Positions 12,067 through 23,035 of a DNA stretch of 64,000 bases are shown piece after piece (the stretch's first letter is position 1; each line of letters begins with the position of its first letter). The stretch comes from Sordaria brevicollis (lineage: Eukaryota > Ascomycota > Sordariomycetes > Sordariales > Sordariaceae). The notes beneath the pieces were generated by a model. That model was not told the DNA's origin, made no database searches, and saw only the letters and a list, made by a program, of their open reading frames with translations. A program made the position numbers and the translations under genes. Location: the NCBI GenBank assembly GCA_033439795.1, contig JAUTDP010000007.1, forward strand, positions 2,232,001-2,296,000. Reading direction: 5' to 3'.

Positions 12067-15000
12067 ATGGATGGACAACCCAGTGCTTCGGGCTCGGACT
12101 TGTTGGGGAACCGGCCATTCCACGACAACTATGTTGCACATCGACGTAGAGTCAGGGAATTCGCCCACAAAACCCATTTGGGAGCCTGGTCAGGGTCCAT
12201 CCTGATTGTCGATGGCGCCTCATCCTCTGGCCGTCAGATTGCCAACGTTCTCAACAAAAGGGGGCCCTACAAAATCCATGCCCTCTACCCACCGGACTAC
12301 TTTCCCAAAACTGCTCCAGTAACGCATCGCAAGAGGCTCGCATATCCCGTGGACAAGATCCATTTCCTCGCCCCAGTCTCAGAGCACCGGAATTACGTTT
12401 TGTGGTTCGATTCTGTCGTGGAAATTTGCATCAGGCACAAAATTCACTACATCATACCGCAGCACGACACCATGGCCATCTTTGCAGCTCGCCTGGAGGA
12501 ACTCAGGCAGTATGAGATATACGTCCATACCCCCCCACTGATCTCGATTCACTTCATTATTGACAAACTGGCAATGTACCGCATGTTGTTACACCTTGGC
12601 ATTTGGCACCATCCCTGGGTCTTCCTCGGAAAGGAGACAAACTCTGAAAAAGCAATCATACAGACTGCCAGGTACATCAAAGAATCGGGCAGCTATCCGA
12701 TCATGTTGACGGACCGTACCGAAGGGTCGGATTCTGTCCGTGTGCACATCGGGTCGCCCAAGGAGCTGGAAGACTACATTCTCAAAGACCACCACAAGAA
12801 CGCAACTGAATTTGCCATCACCACGAATTCCATGAGTCCCAAGGGCTAGTTGCACCAGACCCAGGGTATCTTCGACAAAGGCAGGCTACTGAAATGGCAC
12901 GGCTGGACCCTCCTCCCTGTGCAGCAAGGAATGACCTCCCATTTTCGCAAAACGTCGGCTCATGATCAGAGAGCAGTGATTGTTCTGCAGAAGATTGGGA
13001 GGTACCTAAACTGGCATGGAGGCCTCAGTGTAACCTTTTGGCTACCCTTTTCGGAACTAGACGCTTACCCCAGAGTGATGAAGATTGATATAGGTATCCA
13101 TGAGCCGATGAATGCATACTACTCCGGAGTTGACCTGATCAAGGCACTCCTAAATTTGAGACTTCCGGCCAACTCAGGGACTGTATGGGACGACGAATTC
13201 GGATGGAAAAACCCCGATGACGCTTTTGATATGCCTGAGAATATCATGGAGGAGAACCTTGAAGCAGACAATCTCAGGCAAGAGGAAGCCAACGTTCGAC
13301 AAGACGAGGTGGCCGCTAAGGCGAAGGATAATGACTCTGACCCCTTCCCTTTGCGCGTGATGCTCGCGCCCGACTCTGAACCACCGACTCGCGGGGGCGG
13401 CGTGCAAGCTAGGGGCCCACTCGATGCCAACTCTGGGACTGTATCCAGAACGCCTCGTGAGACTCCCGTGGTAGGGTCGTCAGGTGAAGGGCGTACTCCG
13501 GAGACTGGAGAATGGTCGTGGCACTTGTTTGATACGCTACGAAAATTTATAGGAGTAGACGGACATGATGGCTGTGTTGGCGAGCCAGCTCGCTTCGATC
13601 ACCCTGGGGTGGACCCGAATGTTGGGATTTGCGAATGGAAGACGGGGGTCACGACACGCCAATTTGTTTTGGAATCTGAACAAAGGATTGCGGCGAGTGG
13701 GAATGGCTCCAAGCTGAAAAGACTCGCCACAATCATCGGCGATAGGACTTCGCGAAAGTCCAAAGAAGAGCACACCCCCTACTCACCAAGGCCTTGGGCA
13801 ACCAGTTTCCGAAGCGTATACAACGTGGCTAAACAAATCGTTGAGCTGTTAGTAAAGGAAGAACCAGGGCCGACAGCATTATCCACGCTTCTCCGTGATG
13901 ACTGGCCAAAGCCGAATCCAAGAGGGCTGAGACGTGACCAATACGCCGACATCTTTAAAGCCCACCTCTGGGATGGGCCTGCAATGCCCGATGGACCTTG
14001 GTGTCTTTCTGTTCCAGTGGAGCCGCACAACCAACAGAAGGGTTTCCGTGTCTACAGCCATAATGGTATCCCTTCCCCCGAGGTTGCCTACCAGTTCTTT
14101 GTCAGGCATGATCAAGACATTCGGACAGGCACCCTCCTCCCGTTGGGGCCCGTATTCAAAGATAACAAAGGCAAGAGAGCAGTCCAGAGGGCGCACGTGT
14201 CACAAAATTCGACTCCCGTCAATCCCGTCGACCTTATCTGCGTAGGCGAAATCCCCGAGACTTGGAATAGCTGGACTTTTGTTCCGGACCGTGACCGACC
14301 ACGCAATGGTCTGTTAATTCCCACTTACAACTCGCCGGAGGACAAGAGACTTCTCATTTCCAGAAACCCTTCGGTCTTGGGACCAGGTCGTTGCTTTTTC
14401 TACCATGGCACTACGACTAAACATCCACAATGGAAACGGCCTTACCGGTATCGCTTGAGTGACCATTACCGGTACACGGCCAATGACCCGAGAAAACAGT
14501 TCCCTTTGCCTCCGGACAGCTTCTTCTTTGTGGATGAGACCCTCGTTCCTCCTGTCTTAGAAGAAGGTTCCTTCAAGCCCATCATCCAGTTGGAGCACGG
14601 CATTCCTCGCACAGACATCGTATATTACTACCATTCCGACCATCGTAGTCAACCGCACATGGGCATGTTTGTTCCTGCTGATCACAACGCATTAGCTGAA
14701 AAACGGAGTTTGAACTACTATTCCCCAGAAGGAATCGACTCTATTCAAGAATCATCACCAGCAGGGTCTGGGAGAGTCTCCGAAGCGGAAGAGATGGAGA
14801 CGCCTACAGCGCCGGTACAAGCGCAGTCTCCCGTAGAAGCGGCACCAGAGCAAGTTCCCACTGAACCGGTACAAGAGCCAGCTCCCACGGAGCCGGTACA
14901 AGAGCAATCTCCCGTAGAAGCGGCACAAGAGCAAGTCCCCACAGAACCAGTACAAGAGCCAGCTCCCACGGAGCCGGTACAAGAGCAGTCTCCCGTAGAA

Positions 15001-15210
15001 GCGGCACCAGAGCAAGTCCCCACGGCACCGATACAAGAGCAAGTCCCCATGGAACCGGTACAAGAGGCAGCTCCCACAGAGCCGGTACGAGAGGAATCTC
15101 TCAAGGATGTTTGGGTTGCTGCAGAGGAATACTTGGGTAATCAGACGGAGGGAACTGATGAGCTGGATGGGACGAATGAGACGAATGAAACGAACGACAC
15201 GGACGAATGA
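12067..15210 (+). pseudogene. ATP-grasp-like protein gene interrupted by one in-frame TAG
   Basis: One continuous frame of 1048 codons from ATG 12067 (MDGQPSASG) to TGA 15208-15210, broken only by TAG at 12847-12849 (codon 261). Before the stop the sequence has a Rossmann-like opening (SILIVDGASSSGRQIANVL) and IPQHDTMAIFAA, then HTPP...DKLAMYRMLLHLGI, the pattern of fungal pre-ATP-grasp/ATP-grasp proteins. After it comes LHQTQGIFDKGRLLKWHGW, LNWHGGLSVTFWL and HEPMNAYYSGVDLIKALL, where the same family usually shows a DxNPRxxEPxNA motif; here the NPR triplet is missing. Residues about 390-440 are charged and helical. The middle third is unrecognised. The tail is a P/E/Q/V repeat followed by an acidic T/N/E/D end. 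Coding character continues past the stop, so I read it as a recently disabled gene, a sequencing error, or programmed readthrough. I found no intron that removes the TAG and keeps frame. Confidence 0.6.
14811..15096 (+). repeat. in-frame 81-bp tandem repeat, about 3.4 copies
   Basis: The unit codes for 27 residues beginning PVQEQSPVEAAPEQVP and ending PVQEPAPTE. Copies start near 14812, 14893 and 14974. The third copy carries an extra 9 residues, and a partial fourth follows. Nested half-units (PVQE.) suggest growth by unequal exchange or slippage. Confidence 0.85.
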
Positions 15211-15342
15211 GTGAGCGGTTTGAGTGGTTAGGATATGGTGATCATGGTGGACAGATTTCGAGTTTGGGCACGGTTTTGTCTGTTTATCTACGTCAGCGTT
15301 TGAAAGCATAATATCAGGTATTAGCGGTATACAGGGATGGGA

Positions 15343-15470
15343 CATGCTCGGGACGCAGTGTCAGTTTCTAAATACGCAGTGTCACTGCGTACGTAGCATT
15401 ATCTACCCAGACTATACTACGTACGCAGTGCTATATAATCCCTAACCCTAATATTTTTATATAATTAAAA
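15343..15470 (+). repeat. left terminal inverted repeat of element C
   Basis: It pairs with about 16015-16141 and includes two consecutive CCCTAA units near 15452-15463. Confidence 0.7.
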
Positions 15471-16014
15471 TACTATAAATATTAACCCTATTCTCTAGGA
15501 ATACTTCTATAAGTATTATAATGCACGTTAATATATTAAAATACAACGTTATTAACCCAGCCCTAAAAATTAAAATATTGTATACCTCCTTTATATTATT
15601 ATACGGCTTAATAGTAATATTTCCTATTATAAATATAAGAATTCGATCTATAGTTGATAAAAAGTAATTACTTAGAAGGAAATTCGAAATAAGGGTTAAA
15701 TAATGAAATACTCTTTTTTAAGAATTAGATTTAAATTTCTTAAAGTTATATATTTTAAAATTATCCCTCTTTTAATTAATAGAATAATAGGAATTAAAAT
15801 TATTATTAATATTAATGGTAGTAAATATATTAAAATAAAAATCAATATATAAATAATATATTTAAATGGAAATTTGTTAAATACGATAAAGTTTAAAAAG
15901 TTATGAATAATAATAAATAATATATAGCGTTACGAATTAAAATCTTCTATTAAAAATCGTTAATTTATAAATTTTATAATAGTAGCGTATAAAAGTAAAC
16001 GTTATATATTTATA

Positions 16015-16141
16015 ATAATAAAATTGGATTTAGGGTTAGGGATTTATATAGATACTACGTACGTAGTATGGTCTATATAGATAATGCTACGTACGCAGTG
16101 ACACTGCGCACGGAGTAAAATAACACTGCGTCCCGAGCATG
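16015..16141 (-). repeat. right terminal inverted repeat of element C
   Basis: Reverse complement of the left arm with scattered changes; it carries TTAGGGTTAGGG at about 16030-16041. Confidence 0.7.
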
Positions 16142-17536
16142 GTCAACAGCGATTTGTGTTTAGCAGAGCTTCTTTGATGGCTTTCGTCGTGAAATGAAAC
16201 TCGATCTGCGAATGTTTATAGACCGTAATTTACATAACATGTTACCATACCTTACCTTACCCGGCACATGCTCCGTTGTCGATCAAAACCTTAAAACGTT
16301 AATTCGGGCGGACCGGGGTGGGGCCTTGGGCCGGCTGATGTCACTGCAACTTTGCGCTTTTCGGCGCTCGTTGGATGCGGATGCGGATCGGATTTCGGCC
16401 GTCATGGCCAAGGTTCTTTCTTCATTTTTCCGGCCGGGGAGCCGGGGGTCTCGGTCCACGCCGGTCCGTCGAGGCTGCATCATGTATGAATTGCGAGATT
16501 TTCACTTTTTTTTTGTCTTTCTCCATTTTCAAACCAGGGCTGGTGACTCGCATGAAATGTGTGCGTGACCGGAGAGAAATGCAGTTTTTCCTTTACCTTG
16601 GCGAGTCCGGCGAGTCTTGGTTTTTGCACTGACAGGTCCCAGCAAATCCCAACTGCCATACAAATGCTGTGAAAGGCGCTTTTGACCGCTGGAGTTTTTA
16701 GTGGATTCGCTACAGTTGGACAATCCAGCCGGCGCGGGAAGCATGATGAGTTGTACAGGATGGATACCGAGGATGGTTTTTTCTCGGCTCCGTACAAAAT
16801 ATACATGTTTTGGGGGCTTTGTCATCGTGATTCCTTGTAATGGGAAAGTTTACTGAGCTTTGTAGCACGCATTCGTGGGAAAGAATTCCCGTTGTTTTCC
16901 CGGGCTGTTTTTCACTCGTAGATTCCATCGCCTGCGACTCTCTTTTTGTCATCAATTCTCATCATCGTAGGTCACCTTTTGTCAGTCGCTTGAATTCACC
17001 TATCTTTTTAAACATCGGATGACAACCACCATTTTCTGTAGGGATCAGGGGAAACCAACTTTTTTCGGGGCATTTAAGGCGACCAGGAACCCCTGCGCAA
17101 CAGCTGACGTGATAGCGCGACCCGATAACACGCAAGTTAAGCAAGGAGCGGCGAAATTCCCATTCACAAGTGGAAAGCGACAAATCCGGCTTTCCTTTCA
17201 ACGAAGCGCCGCTGCGGCGTTTTCAGGTCTATCCCATCCCAAAAGTAAACCTTGAACTCCATCCCTTGTTTTTTTTCCTTCCTTCCCTTTGTGACCCCGA
17301 CTTGCCAAGGGAACCGAACACCTGGCACCAACAGCAAAACAATTTCGAAACATTCTTTTTTTCCGCTTCTCCCTCTTTCCTTCCCGTCCCTTTCGAATTT
17401 GTTCCCCGCGATCGCAACATTGAGAATCGAAAGGCCCACAGCAGAGCATTGTCACTTAGTCTCGGGAAGTGAGTTGAGAGAAACAGATCGGTTCGGCGCG
17501 CGCCCCTTCGTCTAACCCATCTTCATTCTCGCAAAG
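16142..17536. other. upstream region of the zinc transporter gene
   Basis: No gene was found. The last 300 bases are pyrimidine-rich (runs of CTT and TTCC at 17265-17395), as is common in fungal promoters and leaders. Confidence 0.5.
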
Positions 17537-19303
17537 ATGGGGTGGTCAAAGACGACGCGCATCCAAGTGATGCTAGCGATCGATATCATGTTCTTCCTTT
17601 TGGAACTGTCGGTTGGTCTCGCTGTCGGATCACTTGCGCTTTTGGCGGATTCTTTCCACATGGTACGTTTCTGTCGCATACCCTAAGGATCGCTGGATTT
17701 CCCGTTTGTCTTGGAAATTATACTCGGGTGGCTAACTTGGAATTGTTTATTGTATAGCTAAACGACATCATTTCTCTACTCGTCGGATTGTGGGCCCTCT
17801 CATTGACCAGGCGCGCGACAACAGATCAGTTCTCCTACGGCGTAAGTTCTTGCGATCCGGCGTGCTTCCTGGCTTCATTGCTTGTACTGACATGATGTGC
17901 GACTCTCACAGTGGCTCCGCGCAGAGATTCTCGGCGCTTTCTTCAACGCGGTATTCCTGATTGCGCTTTGCGTATCCATCGTCCTCGAAGCCCTCGGCCG
18001 ATTCATTGACCCGCCTAAGATCGAAAACCCCAAGTTGATCCTGATTGTTGGATCGCTTGGTCTCGCCTCAAACCTCGTCGGTTTCGTCGTTCTCGGCGGA
18101 CATGGCCACTCCCACGGGCCTGGCGGACACGATCACGACCATGACCACGACCACGGCCATTCCCACAACCACGACGGACATTCGCATAGCCACGCCGACG
18201 CTCACGAGCACGACCATGGTTATCAGAACAGCGCGGTCGCTGAGGAAGGACGCGCGGGCGTCGCAAGCGATGCTCACAGTCACCAGACGGGTAGGACCCG
18301 GAAGTCGAGCAACGCCAGGCATGCCCGCTTCACGAGCATCGAAGACATGCAGATCCATCCGGCCAGCTTCCGACAGGAGATCATTGAGGCTGGCAGGTCC
18401 CAGCCGGAGGAGTCCTTGAGCAGTGAAACTAGTTCCGACAACGGAAGTACTGGACAGGATGACAGCAACACCGAGAATACCCCGTTGATTGCAGGATCGC
18501 ATGGACACAACCACTCGCACTATGGCTCCCACTCTTCGTCGCAAAAGAGGCGACGGAACTCGAATGTTCACCGCGAACACAACCACACCAAGCCAAGGAA
18601 AGCAAGCTCGGGTGGACACGGACACAGCCACGCCGACATGGGCATGAATGCCATGGTTCTTCATGTTATTGGAGATGCTTTGGGTAATGTGGGAGTCATT
18701 GCCACAGCTCTGATAATCTGGCTCACCAACTGGCCTGGACGTTACTACGCTGACCCGGCTGTCTCGCTATTCATTACCATCATCATCCTCCGCTCCGCCA
18801 TCCCGCTCACTCTTGCGGCCTCCAAGATCCTGCTCCAGGCGACTCCCGAACACATCGACCTCAAGCAAATCCGCGAAGACATTCAAGATCTGGAGGGTGT
18901 AGTCAGCTGCCACCACGTCCACGTCTGGCAGCTCGATGACACCAGCTTTGTTGCCTCGCTGCACATCCAAGTGGACTTCCCCATTTCAGCCGCCGGCGGT
19001 GACAAGTACATGGAGCTCTCCAGACAGGTGCGGACGTGCCTGCACGACTACGGGATCCACAGCGCCACGATCCAGCCCGAATACTGCCTCGACGCGACAC
19101 ACAACCATAACGAGGAGGCCGCGACTTCGCCTCGCCTGGACGGCTCGACGTCTTCGCTTCCTGGATGCGGCAAGGCGGATGGGAACTGCCTGCTTGCTTG
19201 CGTGGAGGACTGCTCTGGTCGGGGCTGCTGCGTCGTGCCGGACGTGTCGAGACCGGAGAGCACACATTCTCATCACGAGGGAGATGGCCATCAGCACCAC
19301 TAG
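17537..19303 (+). CDS. ZRC1: vacuolar zinc/cobalt transporter, cation diffusion facilitator family (Zrc1/Cot1 type)
   Basis: Exons 17537-17662, 17758-17841 and 17912-19303 give 533 residues. The protein exchanges cytosolic Zn2+ for H+ into the vacuole in the characterised yeast relatives. The opening TTRIQVMLAIDIMFFLLEL and LLADSFHMLND are classic for the family. The first metal-site pair HxxxD (H41, D45) is formed across the exon 1-2 junction, and the second HxxxD is in LHVIGDALGN (about residues 321-325). A long His-rich loop (about residues 130-175, many HDH/HSH units) lies between membrane helices, with more His clusters before the fifth helix and at the C-terminus (THSHHEGDGHQHH). The C-terminal cytosolic domain begins ATPEHIDLKQIREDIQ and contains HHVHVWQLDD. 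Acceptors TATAG and CACAG; donors GTACGT and GTAAGT. All key residues are present. Confidence 0.95.
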
Positions 19304-20614
19304 GCTTAGCTTGCATGGTTGTTCCCTGACGGGTATATCATCAGCATTTATTGAGGAAAAAATTCATGATCCAAAAAGGGGTTCTTCACTTCTTGTTCCG
19401 CGTGACCAAGACCACGGTTTGCTCGGTATTAAGTTCTATATCATCTCGCATCACACTAGACTTATGTTGTTTGTTCTGTCTCATACATATACATAAGCTT
19501 GCATTGTAAAGGGGGGTCGGTTGGTTGGTCTGGTTTCACATCATCTATCTGGAAAGCGTTTACACATGGAAACGGGAAACAGCGAAAGTAAACAAGGTGT
19601 TTTAAGTTGTCTTTTTTTGTTATTACACTGGGTTATCAGGGCAGGGGAGGGCGGATATTGATACATACGTCAAAGCGTCATTAACGTGCATACATGCGAA
19701 GTCGTGAAAGGGATACACAAAAGCTTTTCCGTTCATGGGTTATGGTGACATCTCTTGTACTGTATATACCTAGGTTTTCATTTGAGGGTGGGCGTCTTAA
19801 TCCAGCGCCACCGGTATGGATATCTGCAAGAAACCCACAGCCTTGAAAGGAATCACACAGATATTAGGACGTTTGGCTGTGATACATATGGTCCCATGAA
19901 GCAGTTCACGGCTTTTGAACGAATATGGAGACGAAGTGACATTCCATTGCTTCATCCGAAGATTGCCGGTCTGATCTGTAGGAACCGAATGAGAGATCTA
20001 CGTCCAAACCAAGAAGAATTATCGTGGTATTTGATGTTTTTGAACCTTGTCTAGTCTGAGATCCACCGCTAGGAAACTTTCATACATCTCATTACATCTT
20101 CATATTTCACAATCGAAGAAGTCTGGAAAAGCATCTCCGACCTCGCAAGTGCCATGACAATCTTGGTGATCTGCGCACGGGCCAAGTTCTTCAGCGTTGT
20201 TCCCGATCTGGCACGCCGCCACAAGTGCTTATCTTATCTCCGGCTGCCGAATCAACGACAACAACTCACCGAATGACACAACCACTTCCGTCCAACCCCG
20301 TCACTTCTCCATCTCACCGTACATAAAGTACCTATCTTTCATCAACGTTGTTGAGTATTAAAGGAATCTTTCACCTTGGGTTTCTCTTAGAAAAAGGAAC
20401 GGAAGACCACACCTACGTTCGGAGTGATCCAACTACCTCTGCGTTAAAATTCCAAGCACAAAGGCAAACAAATGTACCTCGACTTCACCTTGTCACCTTA
20501 CATAATATATCTTGCTGAATAATCCACAGCTTCAGTTTCTCTTTTCCTCATTGTACGTTGTTACCTGTTTCTTACCTACTCTCCAACACCCGATTATAAC
20601 ACCCATAAGCAAGG
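19304..20614. other. 3' region of the zinc transporter gene and promoter of the F-box gene
   Basis: No gene was found. The 19755-20054 plus-strand frame has no motif. Confidence 0.5.
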
Positions 20615-22417
20615 ATGGATACGTCTGGGGAAACCAACCCGGACCTGGAGTCTTTCCGTGAGCAATGGAGAGCAGAGGTTCGGGCTAGACAGCCTGCAAC
20701 AACCCAACAAGCCTCATCATCTTCCTCCCAACAGCAGCAACAGCAACAGCAACCAACCACACACTCTACGGCAGCTGAGCTTGCGGCCGAACATCATCTT
20801 CACCCTCGAAAGCCCCCGCCAGCACCGGCCAAAAAGACTGTTGCGCCCCGCCACCAGGACTATGAAGATGACTATGTGCAGCCGAGATCTTTTGATGCAC
20901 CAAACGATGGAGCTGCGGCCGCATCCACGTCGACACAAGGTGGATGGACGGTGAACAAGACGATCAAGGATCCGGTTACGGCGCTTGATCATTATGAGAA
21001 AGCCGTGGAGAGGGAAGCTGCGGGTAGTTTGGGTGATAGTCTGAAGCTGTACAGGAAGGCATTCAGGGTACGTCTTCAACGGCATGGATCTATTCTTTCT
21101 TGTCGACGTTCAGTGTCAGCTAACTCAAGGACCCTACAGATGGATGATAGCGTGGATCAGAAATACAAAAACAAGTATTTCCCAAAACCGAAGGCGAAGC
21201 CGCCTACGGCGGCGGCACCTGGTACCGCTGGCGGTGCTGAGAGTGCGACCACGGCGCCACCATCGGCGGAACAGCAGCCACTGACCATGAAGGAGTTGAT
21301 CAACAGCTTCGCAGGGTTAGCGATTGAGCCGGCCGGACCCCCTATAGAAGGAATGCCGCCGCCTCCGTGTCCCATTGCCTCCCTGCCCGAAGAGCTTCTG
21401 GTTCACATCATGCGCGATGTAGCTATCCTAGACATCGCTGACTTTGTCCGTCTTGCGCAAGTTTGCAAGAGGTTTGCTTTCCTTGTCGCCACAGAAGATC
21501 GGATCTGGCGGCGCATCTGCTTGGGTGACGAGTTTGGTTTTGGTGGCATGCACTATCACTGGCAGCGACAAATCACATGGAAGCCGTTGACGGAGGAAGA
21601 CCTTCTTACCGAGTTTGAGGAGCAAATGCAAGCTCAGGAGAAAGCGCGGGCAGAAAAGGCCGCGGAGCTAGGCGAGGACGACGCCTCCGCCGCCGACGAT
21701 GCAGAGACGCCAGATGTCTCTCTCCTGCTCCCCCTTACCCCCGAACAACGAGCTGAAAAGCACGCAGAAGAATCGCGAGCCAACACCCTAGCCTTCTACA
21801 AGACCCTCTACAACTCCAGCTGGCTGCGCATGTGGCGTCTTCGTCCTCGTATCCGCTTCAATGGCTGCTACATCAGCACCGTCAACTACATCCGTGCCGG
21901 CCAGGCCAGCGCCAACGCCACCACCTGGGGCAGCCCTGTTCACATCGTCACCTACTACCGCTACCTGCGCTTCTTCCGCGACGGCACCGTCATCAGCCTG
22001 CTCACCACCGCCGAGCCCGCCGATGTCGTCTACCACCTCACGCGCGAGGCCGTGGCGTTGCATCATGGCAAGAAGGGTGCCGCTAACGCCGGCCCTACAC
22101 ACCTCCCCAGCGCGCCGATGCAGTACGCTCAGAAGGGCCGCTGGCGTCTTTCCTCGGCGACAGATAATCCGGCTGCGTCGCTGAATGATATCGAGGGCGA
22201 TCTGATTGTTGAGACGGAGGGCGTGGGTAAGTATATCTACCGCTTGGACCTGACGCTCAAGTCGGCGGGCAAGATGGGCGCGAAGAATAATAAGCTGGTG
22301 TGGCGAGGATTCTACAATTATGACCGGATGACGGACGACTGGGGTGAGTTTACGCTGAAGCATGATAAGCCGTTCTTCTTTAGCCGGGTTAAGAGTTATG
22401 GTGTTTTGGGAGAGTAG
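20615..22417 (+). CDS. HRT3: F-box protein, Hrt3/Pof7/FBXO9 family
   Basis: Exons 20615-21067 and 21140-22417 give 576 residues. The intron has GTACGT, GCTAAC and CTACAG signals. F-box proteins of this family are substrate adaptors of SCF ubiquitin ligases. The N-terminus has a poly-Q run (about residues 45-52) and then a single TPR/MIT-like helix pair (ALDHYEKAVEREAAGSLGD, SLKLYRKAFRMDDSVDQKY) typical of FBXO9 relatives. The F-box is at about residues 232-275 (IASLPEELLVHIMRDVAIL, LAQVCKRFAFLVATEDRIW). Downstream follows the conserved Hrt3 region: YNSSWLRMWRLRPRIRFNG, GCYISTVNYIR, YYRYLRFFRDG and the closing FFFSRVKSYGVLGE. The 72-base intron is a multiple of three with no stop, so unspliced RNA would code for 24 extra residues right after the TPR-like helix. 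Confidence 0.92.
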   Translation: MDTSGETNPDLESFREQWRAEVRARQPATTQQASSSSSQQQQQQQQPTTHSTAAELAAEHHLHPRKPPPAPAKKTVAPRHQDYEDDYVQPRSFDAPNDGAAAASTSTQGGWTVNKTIKDPVTALDHYEKAVEREAAGSLGDSLKLYRKAFRVRLQRHGSILSCRRSVSANSRTLQMDDSVDQKYKNKYFPKPKAKPPTAAAPGTAGGAESATTAPPSAEQQPLTMKELINSFAGLAIEPAGPPIEGMPPPPCPIASLPEELLVHIMRDVAILDIADFVRLAQVCKRFAFLVATEDRIWRRICLGDEFGFGGMHYHWQRQITWKPLTEEDLLTEFEEQMQAQEKARAEKAAELGEDDASAADDAETPDVSLLLPLTPEQRAEKHAEESRANTLAFYKTLYNSSWLRMWRLRPRIRFNGCYISTVNYIRAGQASANATTWGSPVHIVTYYRYLRFFRDGTVISLLTTAEPADVVYHLTREAVALHHGKKGAANAGPTHLPSAPMQYAQKGRWRLSSATDNPAASLNDIEGDLIVETEGVGKYIYRLDLTLKSAGKMGAKNNKLVWRGFYNYDRMTDDWGEFTLKHDKPFFFSRVKSYGVLGE

Positions 22418-23035
22418 TGGCCAGCTGAGGTTTGAGAGGGACTCTGTAAATGTGATTGGAACGATATGATGTGTATACGACAAAGTTAGATTGGTTCAGC
22501 AGGCGACATTTACCATAAAGGAACAAAAATTGCATATACGAGGGTGCTCTGAGAAAGTGATTTATTGAACCACCATGACTAGAGAGAAGTATGTTCAAGT
22601 TATCGCCGTTGTGATGTTCTTACCGTCAGATACAGTGTTGCTGTAACTTACAGGTACCTGTATTTTACACATCTGTATTGCTCACCTCGGTCAGCCACAC
22701 TCGCAGGTCGGTGCATAGGTAGAGGATAGGTAGGTATTCTGCCACGATCTCCCGCCTTTCCGGTCCTGCCGGTTGCGCGCTGCCTGCCTGCGGCCGAAGC
22801 TCTCTGAGAAGCTCAGACTTCAGTTGAGTTCACCTGTCATTGACGACGTCACTTTTGATATGTACGTACCAAACTCACTTTCTGATTTAGTATTTTGTTC
22901 ACTTACTGATCGATCATACTAGCACCCCTATCAAAGTTTGATTTCACAAGAGGTTCTCTTCGCTCACGCCAGTAACTTTCTGTGCATCGAGTCTTGGCAT
23001 CAAACTTTCCTGGTCTCAATATCACCACATTCAAA
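22418..23035. other. intergenic, no gene seen
   Basis: Holds the 3' region of the F-box gene and the promoter of CBP4. Confidence 0.5.

Larger units (their letters stand above)
15343..16141. mobile_element. AT-rich inverted-repeat element C, RIP-like interior
   Basis: The ends are mirror copies: CATGCTCGGGACGCAGTGT at 15343-15361 recurs reversed at 16123-16141. Similarity continues about 115 bases inward through CACTGCGTACGTAGCATTATCTA, a doubled TACGTACG block and TATATAA, ending in CCCTAACCCTAA. The roughly 550-base interior is extremely rich in A, T and TpA steps and has no coding frame, as expected after RIP. CATG is its own reverse complement, so it may be a 4-base target duplication or the end of the repeat. 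No transposase relic is visible, and the class is unknown. Confidence 0.75.

Noticed and set aside
14755..15345. Minus-strand frames opposite the 81-bp repeat
   Set aside because: Shadow of the P/E/Q/V repeat; the repeated residues are a by-product of the plus-strand units.
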